Of a stretch of 64,000 nt of DNA, positions 47,556 to 58,667 are shown piece by piece. Source of the DNA: Histoplasma ohiense. Lineage: Eukaryota; Ascomycota; Eurotiomycetes; Onygenales; Ajellomycetaceae. Where the stretch lies: positions 2,170,001 to 2,234,000 of the forward strand of contig JAEVHH010000001.1 of assembly GCA_017607445.1 (NCBI GenBank). Direction: 5' to 3'. Below the pieces are notes generated by a model. That model worked only from the letters and a program-made list of their open reading frames with translations, searched no databases and was not told where the DNA came from. The position numbers and the translations under genes are program-made. How positions within the stretch are numbered: the first letter of the stretch is position 1; every line of letters starts with the position of its first letter.

Positions 47556-48325
47556 TCAGCCTCTCATTCATCAGAATGGAGTTCTTGTCCCTTTTCTTTC
47601 CGTTCCTGTAAAACATGGAGATTGGGTTTGCATTATTTTCTCCTTTACCTCGGATTTACAGAACGGTATAGGATACATGATATGCTTGGGAATTCGTAAT
47701 CTTTCCTCGTTCGCACGTTCATACCCCTACCAGTGAATCTGGATAGTCAGCACAACAGAACCTCGTTTCAAAACCAGCTCGCCTTCAGAATATGGGAGAA
47801 AATAATGTTGTTAAAATAACATATTGTTATCCGGATTTTGTTTTACTGTTTTGTGTTTGCTGATCACAAGGGGTTTTTTCATTTTCATTTTATGAAGCTG
47901 AATAGATGCGCAAGTTCTGTAACATTTGCGATCTTGTTCTTCTAATATGATGTTGCGACTTCTTTTTAATTCCTTGTTTGTTGGTTTCTTTGGTGTTTCT
48001 GCTTTGCTCTGGAAGCATTTCTATTCCTCTATTGTGTTTAATACCCAGTTAATTTCATACATTTTCTATGAGAAATTGAACGTGTTGAATGGGGAAAGGA
48101 ACAACACAAATCCAAAGCTATCAATCATACAGAAAGCTAGAAAGCCATGCATTAAATCAAGAATTAAAGAATACTTGCCTTTCCAAAGACTTGTAGATGA
48201 AGATGCATCACTTGTTTCATCATCTCCTGTTACTCCAACAGCCCAGGATACCGCGCAAACCCCTGCCAACCGAAAGTATACCAAACCCTCCCTTATTTAA
48301 GGAAATGTATTTATAAACGGTTCAT
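47556..48325. other. Convergent intergenic region, HSBP1-like / PDI
   Basis: About 770 bases. A plus-strand frame at 47926-48300 (124 codons) begins with a hydrophobic stretch (LRLLFNSLFVGFFGVSALLW), but its AT-rich codons and its position in two 3' regions make it doubtful as a gene. Confidence 0.4.
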
Positions 48326-49546
48326 TCACAGCTCATCTTTCGCCTTTGGCTCCTCCTTTTCCTTAGTAAACCTCCGCAGAATATTACTCCTCGATACCAA
48401 ATCATCCAGCTTCTCCGGTGCCAGGCCGCCCTTGGTCACAATCCTCTCTAACCTTGCCAACTCCTTCGCCACATATCCTTTATTCTCAATCAACTTCCCT
48501 AACACCTTGAAGTAGTACGGCGCATATCGTCCCTCCAATTCCTTCGACGCGGCCTTAACTTCACGCATGAGCCTGGAAATGCTCTTCTCGCTACCAGTAA
48601 CGTATTTGGCAACGATTTCGTCCAGGACTTTAATTGTGCCAGCTACCCGATCTAGCCCGCCGCCAACAACACGATGAGTTCCGGACTTCTCGTTCAGGTA
48701 TACAACGAAATCTTCTTCGGAGCGGCCGCCAGCGTAGTCTACTGGATCATTGGAGCCACGGGGGAAGAATTTAATAGTTGGGTATGATCTGATATCGAAC
48801 AATTCAGCAGTTCTCCTGGAGTTTTCAGCATCTGCGTCAACTTTGGCGATTGTGACGTGGGGCTCGAGTTGAAAATCGTTCGCGAGCTTCTCCCAGATTG
48901 GAGCCAGCGCCTTGCAATCTGTAGAATGTCATTAGCCAAATATATATCCAGAAAAGTGATGGTAGGGTGAGATTAGAAATGTGAAGAAGATGGGGAAGAA
49001 TGGGGAAGACGTACGCCCACACCACGGCGCCGTAAATGCGACTAAAACGTCGTTCTCCCCTCCAATGGCTTTGGCAAATGTCGCATCCGTCAACATCTGG
49101 ACATTGCTGGCCACCTTCAGCGCACCCTTTGGCCTAACTCCCGTCTTCTCCGTCACGAATTTGGACAGACTCTCTAAGTCCCGCGCGCCATTATACTCCT
49201 CGGGCTTGTCACTCTTCCCATCAAACCACTTCAGTGTTGGGAAGCCCTGGACGCCAAACTTCTTGCCTAGTTCCCTATGCTCATCCGCATCGACTTTGCT
49301 GATATGTAGCTTGTCGCTAGCGAAGGAGAAGTCTGCCGCCAGCTCCTCGTAGATTGGGGCCAGGTTTTTGCAGTGCCCGCACCAAGGGGCGAAGAATTCG
49401 ACTAGACCCGGTTTGCCTGATTTGAGGGCAACTTTTTCGAAATTATCTGGAGTTAGGTCGAGGACGGAGGATAGGGCGCTGGTGGAGGCTACGTTATTCA
49501 GCAGGAGGGAGGTCGAGGCCAGAAGGAGGTAGCTTAGGCGTGCCAT
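48326..49546 (-). CDS. tigA: Protein disulfide isomerase, TigA/ERp38 type
   Basis: ER-lumen oxidoreductase that forms and reshuffles disulfides in secretory proteins. Exons, minus strand: 49546-49015 and 48918-48326, giving 374 residues. Signal peptide 1-24 (MARLSYLLLASTSLLLNNVASTSA). Thioredoxin domain a has active site C56-G-H-C59 in FFAPWCGHCKNLAP. Domain a' has C176-G-H-C179, whose His codon is split by the intron (GGG C / AT TGC). The C-terminal ~95 residues (TGSEKSISRLMREVKAASKELEGRYAPYYFKVLGKLIENKGYVAKELARLERIV) form the helical ERp29-type domain. The last four residues are KDEL, the retention signal as in Aspergillus TigA. Both active sites are intact. Reading through the intron would end the protein just after CG, so the splice is essential. 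Confidence 0.96.
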
Positions 49547-50039
49547 TTTGGAGGTTGTGGCACAGTTTGGAATATCCTGAAGATGCGGCACTCCCCAGGA
49601 GTGGATGTATACTTTTCTTTTCAAGTTATGTTGTTTACCCGAGTATGATGATGGCATTGACACTTTTGACAAGGACAAGCTGTTGCCACATTGATTACTA
49701 ATTTCTAGTTCTAAGCTACGGCCTAAGCCTGGACGGAGGAAACTTCCTAGAGCTTGGCCTGTATATCCTTAATTTAAAAATATTTAACGCTAGGTAGCAA
49801 TTGCTATCCGTGGTTGGTGATTTTCGATTGTTTCAGGCACGGCCAGACAGCCGCTAGGATATGGCCCATGAACATAATAGAAATACATTGATACCGGACT
49901 CGCTTAAATTATTCCCCCCGGTATTATTGATAGGCTTTTAAGCAGATATCGAACGGAGTCCTACGATTTCTGTCAAGCAATGCAAGGGTCGCTTCAGAGT
50001 CATGTATAGGCAGAAGGTAAAAAGGAGAATACCCTCAAT
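49547..50039. other. Intergenic region, PDI 5' side to MKT1 3' side
   Basis: About 490 bases, containing the PDI promoter and MKT1 3' region. I see no convincing unfolded-protein-response element and no gene. Confidence 0.45.
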
Positions 50040-52714
50040 TTATCTTCGCTCCGCCAACCATTTATTAGCTTCCTCCCACAATTTCGCATCTTTGAACTCC
50101 TTCCCAGCATTTTGAGATGCTTGATAAGCCTAGCGGACATAATTAGTTCATATTTCATTTCACAGCAATAGCTTTAGGTAGTGGGTCTGGGCATACCGCA
50201 TCCCAAAGTGTGAACGCCAGGTCAAGATTTCCGCTAAAACTATCGCTATGTTGAAACCACTCTTTACCTTTGGACTTCACCTCAGCCCGAACCCTTGGCG
50301 ATGTTGGCTCCGATTGCTGTGGGAGATCATCAAGATACGTCCGAACAGCGATTCCAAGTCCGCAATTATTATCATCAATAAAAGGAAGACTAAAATTTGA
50401 ATTAGTTCGCCTCATTGACATTTGGTTTCTTTAGACTAACCTGAGCCCCAGATCCGCCCAGTCATCACGATCACGGTCTGCCTCCCCGTTGAGCAAAAGA
50501 CTTGCTAGGATAACCTCAACTAAGTCTCGTAAGCTCGACCGGACAGCACATATCAGGGAACGGAAGGACAAGAGCTGTCTACTCAGAGGACCTGAGTAGC
50601 CAATGGATTTGTGACGAATTTGACCGATGCATGCAACTTGTGACACCAGCAGGTTGAACTTTTTCTCCTCATCTAATGGAAACCTCAGTACGGTAAACAA
50701 ACTCAAGCCTGTGAGAGTTCAATATCACTTACCGGTACCCCTCATTGGGCCGCCAGAGATATTAGCGAACCAATCCTTAGAGCTCAAAATCCCGAGCCGC
50801 AAAAGCTCCACTGCTATAAAGGTCGATTCTTCCAAATTCTCCGTAGGGCTTAATGACGACATGGCTGTTTCCAACGCTTGTCCCCATTGGGTGAGTCGGT
50901 GCTTATCATTGACATAGCCCCTTAATTGCAATAGCCTCCACATCACATTCGCAAGAATTTCAGATTTTGACGATAGAGGCTTTAAATGTTAGATAATAAT
51001 AACATCATCGTATTTTAAGAATCGCGTAGTACTTACCGGTGCATCCCGCGTTGAGAAAGACTTGGTAACAAACTCTTGATCTTTCAGTGCTCGAAGGGCG
51101 AATGCAAATGGAAGAGAATCGGCCTAACACACAAAATCAGTACAAACGGCGATACAGCGCCGGAAGCTGCTGTAGGACATACCTGGAGTTGCTTGACACT
51201 TTCTGGGAATTTATCGATTCGAAGTTTCCACGACATAGTAGACTCCTTAACCGAAGGTAAATCCTCTTTGAGGTTAATAGAGCGTGTGGATTTCGGCGCA
51301 TACCAGGTACAGACATTTATTGCTTTAGTTTGGTAGAATCGATGAAGAGAATTAGAAAGCAGGCACAGGGCCTGGGTTCGAATGGGAGTAAGAAGCTCTC
51401 CCTGAAGACGGCGGTAGATGTCAGAGTCCTCAGCTCCTAGTGGTAACCTGATAAGGAGCTCGCCCGAAGTTAACCAGTCGGACACTTGAGATCCAAGAAT
51501 TCCCTTGGACATGTAAAAGTAAAGTTCCTCCGGAAGGCGCTGGCCGATGAGTTCATGTAAATCGTTGGATACATTCTCAGCATCCATAGGGTCAACCTTC
51601 CCATCGATATCCATAATGATATGATGTTTCACTGTCATGAGTGCACGCTTAAAACTTTCAGCATACGGCAAATCATTAACACGATGCTCATCTTCAATTT
51701 GGCCACAAAGAACCAAAGCGTTTCGTCCGGCGTTATTATATGCGGTCATCGCCTCCCGGATATTAACCCCCTTCCCAGGAAATGTCGCATTCTCGAAGGG
51801 TGGGAATGTACGGAGAAATCGGGAGCCAAGAAGCAAGCAGAACTCGATAAACTGCTCGTTTGTTATCCGTCCCAAATCATCTTGGCATACCTGTCTAGTA
51901 ATCCATGTGAATCGAAAAACATCCGTATCCAGCCTAGTGATGACTTTATCTATATCGAAAAGAAAGAGTTCTGATGGGCCGAAAACAGCATCAACGAAAC
52001 GGTTAGGGCCTTTCTCAAGGTAAGCAAGCTACAGAGACATCAGCATGAGCAATTAGACATAATCCAAGCCACAGAGGAGAGTGTATGGAAGGTTACCTGT
52101 GCAGAAGCAGCGTAAGGCGCAACAAGAAAGTCTACACCTTGTTCGTGTAGGATTCTTTGCAAGAATTTATAAAGGGTCTCGGGCTTTGCGCTCCCTACAG
52201 GTCGAATATTAGAAACGACCTAAGACAGGAACGTTCTATCTCTGGAAAGTTCCACATACCAGCTGAGCTAAAGGCATCGACAACCTGGTCCGCTTGTTTC
52301 TGGTCATACAGCTCCCACGCTTGCTCCAGTGCACGAGTAGAATCAGCTTGAGAAGTGAAATCAGGTTCCCGTTTCCCAAAATTAAGACCGTTGAAGACAA
52401 AGACACAGGTAACGCCTAGATTCTTCAGGACTTGGATCTCCTTTTCGATATTGGCTCTTAGAGAAAATGGGAAGCCTCCAAGAGCAATGAGGAGGGGCTC
52501 TTTTGTCGCATGATGATTGAGGTGTTGATCGAGGTAGTGGGAAGCATCAATGCCTATGACAGCACCTTTGAGGGTCGCAAGAGGTAGGGTTTGGGCACGA
52601 CTGCTAGCCCACTCATCGAAGGCACGAACTAGAAATGGACAAAGGTTTGGTCAGCTTCGGGCAGCAAAAAGAGCACAGCACTGGCTGAGCAGCTCTTTCG
52701 TACATACTCGGCAT
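50040..52714 (-). CDS. MKT1: Mkt1-like XPG-fold posttranscriptional regulator
   Basis: Mkt1 binds Pbp1 and regulates translation and stability of specific mRNAs; it carries a degenerate FEN1/XPG nuclease fold. Nine exons, minus strand: 52714-52708, 52628-52260, 52194-52097, 52028-51183, 51123-51037, 50979-50733, 50708-50441, 50389-50197, 50129-50040, giving 734 residues with phase kept at all eight junctions. The first exon is only 7 nt (ATG CCG A) and gives MPIRAFDEWA, the expected start. N-terminal XPG-like segment: GAVIGIDASHYLDQHL and VLKNLGVTCVFVFNGL. I-domain-like part: LYKFLQRILHEQGVDFLVAPYAASAQLAYLEKG and AVFGPSELFLFDIDKVI. The C-terminal half is the Mkt1-specific domain. Divergent from the 2OG-oxygenase gene. 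A 91-codon frame lies upstream on the same strand. Confidence 0.92.
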
Positions 52715-53484
52715 AGTGTAGAGGAATTTGCTCAGCTAGCAAATAAGAGGTGGTTCAGGGCAGGAATACTCCGCAAGTCGTGGAGCTCCTTTGGGCCAGA
52801 AGCGAGGGCAGAGCTCAACCCCCGATTTAGCTAAGCTAGCAAAGGCCGATATGCGTGATTCCAAGCGGACGACAGAATAAAAACCGACAAATCCAAGGTA
52901 TCTTTTACAACAGACCACTGCTGGAAAACGGAACGTCGATACAAGGACGCAGCTGTCGGTAGGACAGAATCAGAGAATCGTGGTTGGAATATAAAGGGAG
53001 CCGAATGCAATGCACGAGTTGAGGTTGAAGTCGAAGTCGCGGAGATGAAAACGGCAAGAGGAGCGGGCCGTGGCCACAACAGCAGGGCGGTGGCCATATC
53101 AAGCATGGCAGGGGGTTACTTGGAGGAACTTCCTACTCCCGCGCTTTTTCTTGTGAGAATATGTAACAGCATATATAATTCATAGTTAGTACGTACGTTC
53201 AACCTTGGAATCGCCCACATCGCCCAATAATGAAAACTGAGGTTTTAGCACCATGTCTCGTCGACAACAAAAATATACTCCGCGCGGCTTAAAAGTGTGA
53301 CTATGACTGTTAAACCTGCAGTCTGTCCCTATATCCCCACCTCCATCGACAATTTTGTGCAACTTGGTGCAACAGCCTAAGAATCAGAGCAAAGAGCAGC
53401 AAATAAGTGAAAATCAGGGACTTTGAATTCAAATATACCTTGCCCATCAACGAAAGCGTATTGATATCATCATCAACTTCAATC
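52715..53484. promoter_or_regulatory. Divergent promoter region, MKT1 / 2OG oxygenase
   Basis: About 770 bases. It contains a minus-strand open frame at 53106-52831 (91 codons, MLDMATALLLWPRPAPLAVF...) ending 116 bases before the MKT1 ATG. It could be an upstream ORF in the MKT1 leader or a small independent gene; no family recognised. Confidence 0.4.
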
Positions 53485-54931
53485 ATGACCGAGAATAAAC
53501 TCTCCAGAGCCGCGCCCGTGCAGCTGCCGGTGATCAATATCTCGGAAGCCACCCCCGCAGTAGGAAAGGCTATGATCGATGCTGCAACTAAGAACGGATT
53601 TTTTTACGTCGATAGTTCCAGCAGTGATTTCTCGAATGCCGACGTGGAAAACGCGTTTGCCATGGTATGTCTAATTGTACCTACCCCATCATGCCAGATT
53701 TACTCTTCATGCTCATCGAAGCCTGATCAATCTACTTTCAGATTCGTTATTTCACACAGATTGATATGGGCAAGAACTGATGGCTGAAATGTCAATTTTA
53801 GGGGCGGGATTTCTTTGCTTCTCCTTATGAGGAAAAAGCTGCGGTTGCGATTGGTACAAATGTATGTGTATTAGGATATATTGCCCATCGCTGGTAATGA
53901 CATGTTCTTCCCACTTTGTAAAAGAGTTGCCCACTCGTTATGAACCCATCAATTAATTGAAGTTTTAATATAGAATAAGGGTTGGTCTGGAATGCATGCA
54001 GAAACACTTGACCCCGAACATCAACAGGTGAGCTTTGCTGCTAAAAACAGCCCAATATTCCTCTTCCCCGCTTCAACTACCTACTCATCCGAAGGAGCAT
54101 CTGGCTAACAAAGTATCACTATCATATGGCTTTGTTTGGTGCAGAGAGGGGATTTCAAAGAGTATATATATTTCCCCTTTGCAGCCTGACTCAGTTCCCT
54201 GTCTACCCACCCGGTAACTATGCAAAAATAGGCCTTGGCTAAGAAACGTCGATTCAGAGCCATGAACATTCACGAATTCAAAGAAAACAAAGCCCAGCAG
54301 GAACTTCCCAAGTCCCTTGTTCCCCACGAAGCTGAATTAGCTCGATTCATCGACTTATGCCGAAAGACATGTAATCGGATTCTCACTCTACTCGCGATAG
54401 GCCTAGATGTAAACAGATTCTCTTCCTTTATCTCTAAGGTTGTGGCGATATAGAAAAAAATGGAAAATAGAAATGACGTTACAAAAGGAGATATATGCCA
54501 AACAATAGAACTAACCCCTCCCCCAAAAACAGATCCCCGAAAACTGGTTCACGTCCCGGCACGATCCCGTCCTGGGCCCCTCCGGCTGCACGTTACGCTT
54601 CCTCTACTACCCTTCAATTGACTCACCAGCCTCTTCGACCTTCAAGCACGGTATTGACGTCCGTGCGGGCGCGCACAGCGACTACGGAAGCATCACCCTC
54701 CTCTTCCAGCGAGATGGGCAACCAGGGTTGGAAATCCTTACGTCGACGGGAGAGTGGGCGCCTGTGCCTGTTCGGCCCATTACTGATGGTGGTGGTGGTG
54801 GTGCCACTGCTGCTGGCAGTGGCAAAGGTGCGATATTTCCTCCAATACTGATAAACATCGGTGATCTCCTGAGCTACTGGACGGCTGGGTTACTGAAGTC
54901 TACGGTGCACCGAGTTGTATTTCCACAGGAG

Positions 54932-54969
<38 letters not shown>

Positions 54970-55228
54970 CAGAAGCGATCGAAGTCGTGATAGATATAGC
55001 ATAGCATATTTCTGTCATCCAGTGGATCACACAGAGCTTGTTCCTGTTCCTAGCCAGCTCGTTGAGGAGCGGATAAAACAGAATACGATTGCGGCTATAG
55101 GCCAGCGGCAGCGGCTGGGGAAGAGCGATGATGCTGGCGATGCTGGGGAAGCCCCTCTGACTGCGAGAGAGCATTTGGCTGGGAGATTGGCGGCGACCTA
55201 TGGCGGATCGAAGGAGGAATATCAGTGA
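53485..55228 (+). CDS. 2-oxoglutarate/Fe(II)-dependent oxygenase, IPNS-like
   Basis: Non-heme iron oxygenase of the isopenicillin-N-synthase/gibberellin-oxidase-like superfamily; substrate unknown. Six exons: 53485-53664, 53802-53861, 53974-54027, 54145-54161, 54258-54408, 54533-55228, giving 385 residues. N-terminal DIOX_N-type segment: LPVINISEA, GFFYVDSSS, FFASPYEEKAAV, NKGWSGMHAETLDPEHQQ. Exon 4 has only 17 nt (RGDFKE) and is needed to reach EAMNIHEFKENKAQQELP. Catalytic set: H202-x-D204 in GAHSDYGS, distal H280 in HRVVFP, and 2OG-binding R308 with Ser310 in RYSIAYF. An 11-residue polyglutamine from pure CAG codons lies between H280 and R308, stretching this loop to 28 residues against about 10 normally. 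A Gly-rich insert precedes NIGDLLSYWTAG. Confidence 0.92.
54935..54967. repeat. (CAG)11 microsatellite coding polyglutamine
   Basis: Eleven uninterrupted CAG codons within the catalytic domain of the 2OG oxygenase, bounded by acidic and Arg/Ser/Asp-rich residues. Purity suggests a young or length-variable tract. Confidence 0.92.
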
Positions 55229-56801
55229 TCGATTATAACTTTCTACTATTTATTTATTCACGTATACCTAGGAGTACTCATTAGTCCGAACAATGCAATA
55301 TTCTTCCAACAAGTAGTATAACTACCCCTTGCTTCCCCTAATAATTGTTACATACAGAAACAAGCATCATTTTTATTAGCTGGTTACTGTTGTATCTTCT
55401 ATGGACAAATTGGTTACGAAAAAAAAAAAATTAAAAATAAAAATAAACCAAGCAGTATCACACCCACCCGTTGGAAAGCTAACAGAAAAGGAAAACGCGT
55501 ATCTTCAATAAGTTTCAACCTATGAGGATGATCTGAAAACAGAAAACAAAAAAAAAAAAAAATGGCCGCCCCCCTCCAAGGATATATTTTGGAAAGAAAA
55601 ACAAGGAGGAAGCAAACTGTAGGCTCGTATTCAATTCATTGTTTGGGCTAACTCCAACTCCTCCATCTAATTATGATACCAACATTCCACTTAGCACCCA
55701 AGTTCAATCGAAAATCTTGTTCAAACAAGGGGGTTGAAGTGGATAATAATATATCATGCTCCCCCCCCCCAAAAGTAGGAAGAATAAGCTGACACTGCAC
55801 TACACCCCCTGAGTTACATATACAAACTCTCGCAAGAAGCAAGCTAGACAAATTAATTAATACGATAGGAGGCGGTTTCCACGAACGAGAGGGGTAAACG
55901 AATGGATAATCCATGTACTACATGCTGGAGAGAAACGTTTGTTGATTTTGTTGAGAGAGAATACGGTTAAAGCAAAGCAAAGCCAAAGAAAGCGCAGTTC
56001 AAAAGGAATCGCTGTCAAAGCAAAAGGAACAGAAAGAGAAGGAACGAAACGTTTAATAAATCAAAACGTTTAATAAATCAAAAATTCAGCTAGAAGGATG
56101 GCAGGCAAAGCGCGTGGTTGTAGAATGTACAAAAAAGATCCATAATTGAATAGAGACATCAGAAAAGAGATAAAAACAAAAATTAATATAATGTAGAGCG
56201 AAAAACATCAAATATGCAGAAGCATTCGCCTAATATAAGTACCTTTACGTTTCTGCCAGCCTTCGTCCGTCCCATCTGTGGATATGTAAGTAAAAGAAAA
56301 ATGATAAATGGGGGGATAGTATTAAGAAATGGAGTTCTAGCTCAGCAAGAGGTACAAAATGGGACGAGACGAAAGTAGCGCATTTGCAGGGGAAGGGGGA
56401 GAAGAGAATTGCCTGTCGAAGGAGGAATCAATGCACTTTCATCCATAGATGTCAAAAAAGGAAACGCGATGTGAGGAAGCGTACACTGCGAGATAAGGAA
56501 ATTCGTTCGTGTGATTCGAGAATTATAAAACGAAAGCTAAATATATAAATATCCTTATATACTTATATATATATGCCTGTAAAACTAGTGTTGGCTGCCA
56601 GTTTGATTCTGATTAAGGGCGAAAGAGAAGCACAAAAAGCATCTTCAAAAAAGTTACTTGATTTTAAAATAATCGGGGAATCGCTGATGATTGGTAATGT
56701 ATTTCGCTATGATTTAAGATGGATGTAGCTGAAAAATGTTTCTGGCGTTCAGAGTCGAGAGGTCTAGGAGGATAAACGAGGGCGGTAGAAAGTATCTTTG
56801 T
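55229..56801. other. Convergent intergenic region, 2OG oxygenase / samB
   Basis: 1.57 kb, A-rich on the plus strand with several A runs (55420-55432, 55548-55561) and a C run near 55760. Probably includes a long samB 3' UTR. No supportable gene. Confidence 0.5.
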
Positions 56802-58667
56802 TTATTGTTGTTGCGCCTGCTCGGAAGGGCCTGGTGTGATGTGACACCAATGACGATGGAATGCCCAGGCATTCTTCTGACACTCTTTGCTACAATATTT
56901 TGTCCTGCGGCATCGTCGACATTTGGCAAACTGGCGTTGGAACTCCTCCCACTTCCCACATTTATAGTATGCACACTGACGAATTCCTCCCCGCGCATCA
57001 TCCTTACGGCAGAGATTTCGCATAACAACACAGGCCCAGTATTGCATATCCTTGGTGTGGTGTCGAATGGTGAATCTTTCAACAAGCGGGAATATGTTGA
57101 AGTCATCTGGAAGTAGATATTCCTCTTCTTCCTCCTCCTCCTCCGGTTCTAGTGAAGGCTGAGACGGAGCATTTGGATCGTCCAATAGGCGAATATCCTT
57201 CCCCAATTTCAATTTCGGAACCAGATGTGTCTTTTGGAAATACGAGCGCAGATTGCAATATTTCGAGACGTATGCTAGAAGTTGCAAGGCCATCAAAACA
57301 TCTTCATCACGGGGCATCGCAGTCAAAACTCCCGGTGGAACTTGGCGATCTCTCAAGTAGAAAGGATAGGGCGTCTGCTGAGGAACGGGAGATGCAGTGT
57401 TCAACGCAGTTGGGCGGACGGGCGAAAGGCTAGGAACACCATTTCCGGGCTGTGCTGTTGTGTTTATGATGCTTACGTCGATTGCAGAAGGGTGCGTGAT
57501 GTTGAAAGTTTCAGCTTCGGGAGTATCGGATGGGTTTGGAATCGTGATTCCATGGGTTTCGGAGCTACCATCGAGCATGGAGCCACTCTCGCCAACGTTA
57601 TCGATTTCCATTCCATTCTGCACATCAACTATGGGTTCAGCAACGTGGTGTGGAGGAGGGTCCTCTCCCATGACCACATCATCTCCATTTGCATCGTCAG
57701 ACTCGCCCGATGCCGAAGGTCGTTGGCGAATCGAAGGGCGTCGTCTTGGCCTGGCATTCAGCGAAACAGAATTTTGATGTTCACCTACAGCATGGGGTGT
57801 GGTCGGTGACTCTGGCTGGGAGTTAAGCCCTGGTTGCAGGCCTGGAACCACAGACGGAAACCTGTCGGGATCACGAACAGGTCGAAGGCCAAAACCGGCT
57901 GTGCCATCCACAGGAGGGATAGCAGTTGCCAGAGGCTGCATTACTCCATGGCGATGTGTTACCGGCTGATGGTGACCTTCATGTGTTCTGTGGCTGCGTG
58001 CGTCACGAGAAAATGTCGTACGCTCTGGGGGAGACGTTAGGATAACTTGAGGAGACGGAGTGATTTCCACTGCGCCAGACTCTCCGTGTTGGGCATCTCG
58101 GGAATACGGATGAGGAATCTCAATCGACGGGGGTGGGGCTTGTCGACGAGTGGTGCGATGGTCTGAAGTTGTGGGAGCTCTTTCAAAGAAAGATGAGCGA
58201 TTGGTCTGGTCGCGTGAACGGGACGATGTTTTAGACACCCTCGAGGTGTTCCGCTGCGCTTCAGCATCAGCGCGTGCCCTTATTTTATCGACGACGCGAA
58301 TGTAGTTATCGAGGATTGTAGCAACGACCGGCACAATATCTGCCTCAACAACTCTTGTTCTCACGTTTTCAGTGCCACGGACTCCAATATTGACGACACA
58401 CTGGAAGGCCAAGTTCCATTTCCACATCTCCATCAAGTCCTTGCTTCTCCCTTCCTTTAGTATGCATACTAGCTGCTCAATCCCTCCGTCGACTGTAAGT
58501 ATATCACGAATTCTCGCAGACGATGTGGTGAGATAGGCAAGATGGTTGAGCGAATTGATGAGTGGAAGGGTTGAAGTGCAGTCAAGGGCACGTCGGTCGT
58601 AAAGGGTAGTCGTAATGTTGACAGCCGCCTTGTTGACGTTTGGAATGCTGAAATTGACCTCCCTCAT
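56802..58667 (-). CDS. samB: MYND-finger protein SamB/MUB1
   Basis: Homologue of Aspergillus SamB (morphogenesis, septation) and yeast Mub1, partner of the Ubr2 ubiquitin ligase that targets Rpn4. Single exon, 621 residues from ATG 58667. The start MREVNFSIPNVNKA is preferred over the ATG 27 bases upstream because it is the family N-terminus. Residues 1-135 are an armadillo-like region (LYDRRALDCTSTLPLINSLN, DILTVDGGIEQLVCILKEG, MWKWNLAFQCVVNIGVRG). A long disordered Ser/Pro/Thr region follows. A conserved C-terminal segment (DEDVLMALQLLAYVSKYCNLR, then FPLVERFTIRHH, MQYWACVVMRNLCRKDDARGG) precedes the MYND zinc finger at about 562-607, with Cys/His ligands in KCGKWEEFQRQFAKCRRCRR and KYCSKECQKNAWAFHRHWCH. 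The tail ends in Gln repeats. Frames of up to 175 codons on the opposite strand are shadows. Confidence 0.95.
   Translation of the reverse strand: MREVNFSIPNVNKAAVNITTTLYDRRALDCTSTLPLINSLNHLAYLTTSSARIRDILTVDGGIEQLVCILKEGRSKDLMEMWKWNLAFQCVVNIGVRGTENVRTRVVEADIVPVVATILDNYIRVVDKIRARADAEAQRNTSRVSKTSSRSRDQTNRSSFFERAPTTSDHRTTRRQAPPPSIEIPHPYSRDAQHGESGAVEITPSPQVILTSPPERTTFSRDARSHRTHEGHHQPVTHRHGVMQPLATAIPPVDGTAGFGLRPVRDPDRFPSVVPGLQPGLNSQPESPTTPHAVGEHQNSVSLNARPRRRPSIRQRPSASGESDDANGDDVVMGEDPPPHHVAEPIVDVQNGMEIDNVGESGSMLDGSSETHGITIPNPSDTPEAETFNITHPSAIDVSIINTTAQPGNGVPSLSPVRPTALNTASPVPQQTPYPFYLRDRQVPPGVLTAMPRDEDVLMALQLLAYVSKYCNLRSYFQKTHLVPKLKLGKDIRLLDDPNAPSQPSLEPEEEEEEEEYLLPDDFNIFPLVERFTIRHHTKDMQYWACVVMRNLCRKDDARGGIRQCAYYKCGKWEEFQRQFAKCRRCRRTKYCSKECQKNAWAFHRHWCHITPGPSEQAQQQ

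Noticed and set aside
57282..57809. Long frames opposite samB (up to 175 codons)
   Set aside because: Antisense shadow of a well-supported MYND-protein gene; no domain.
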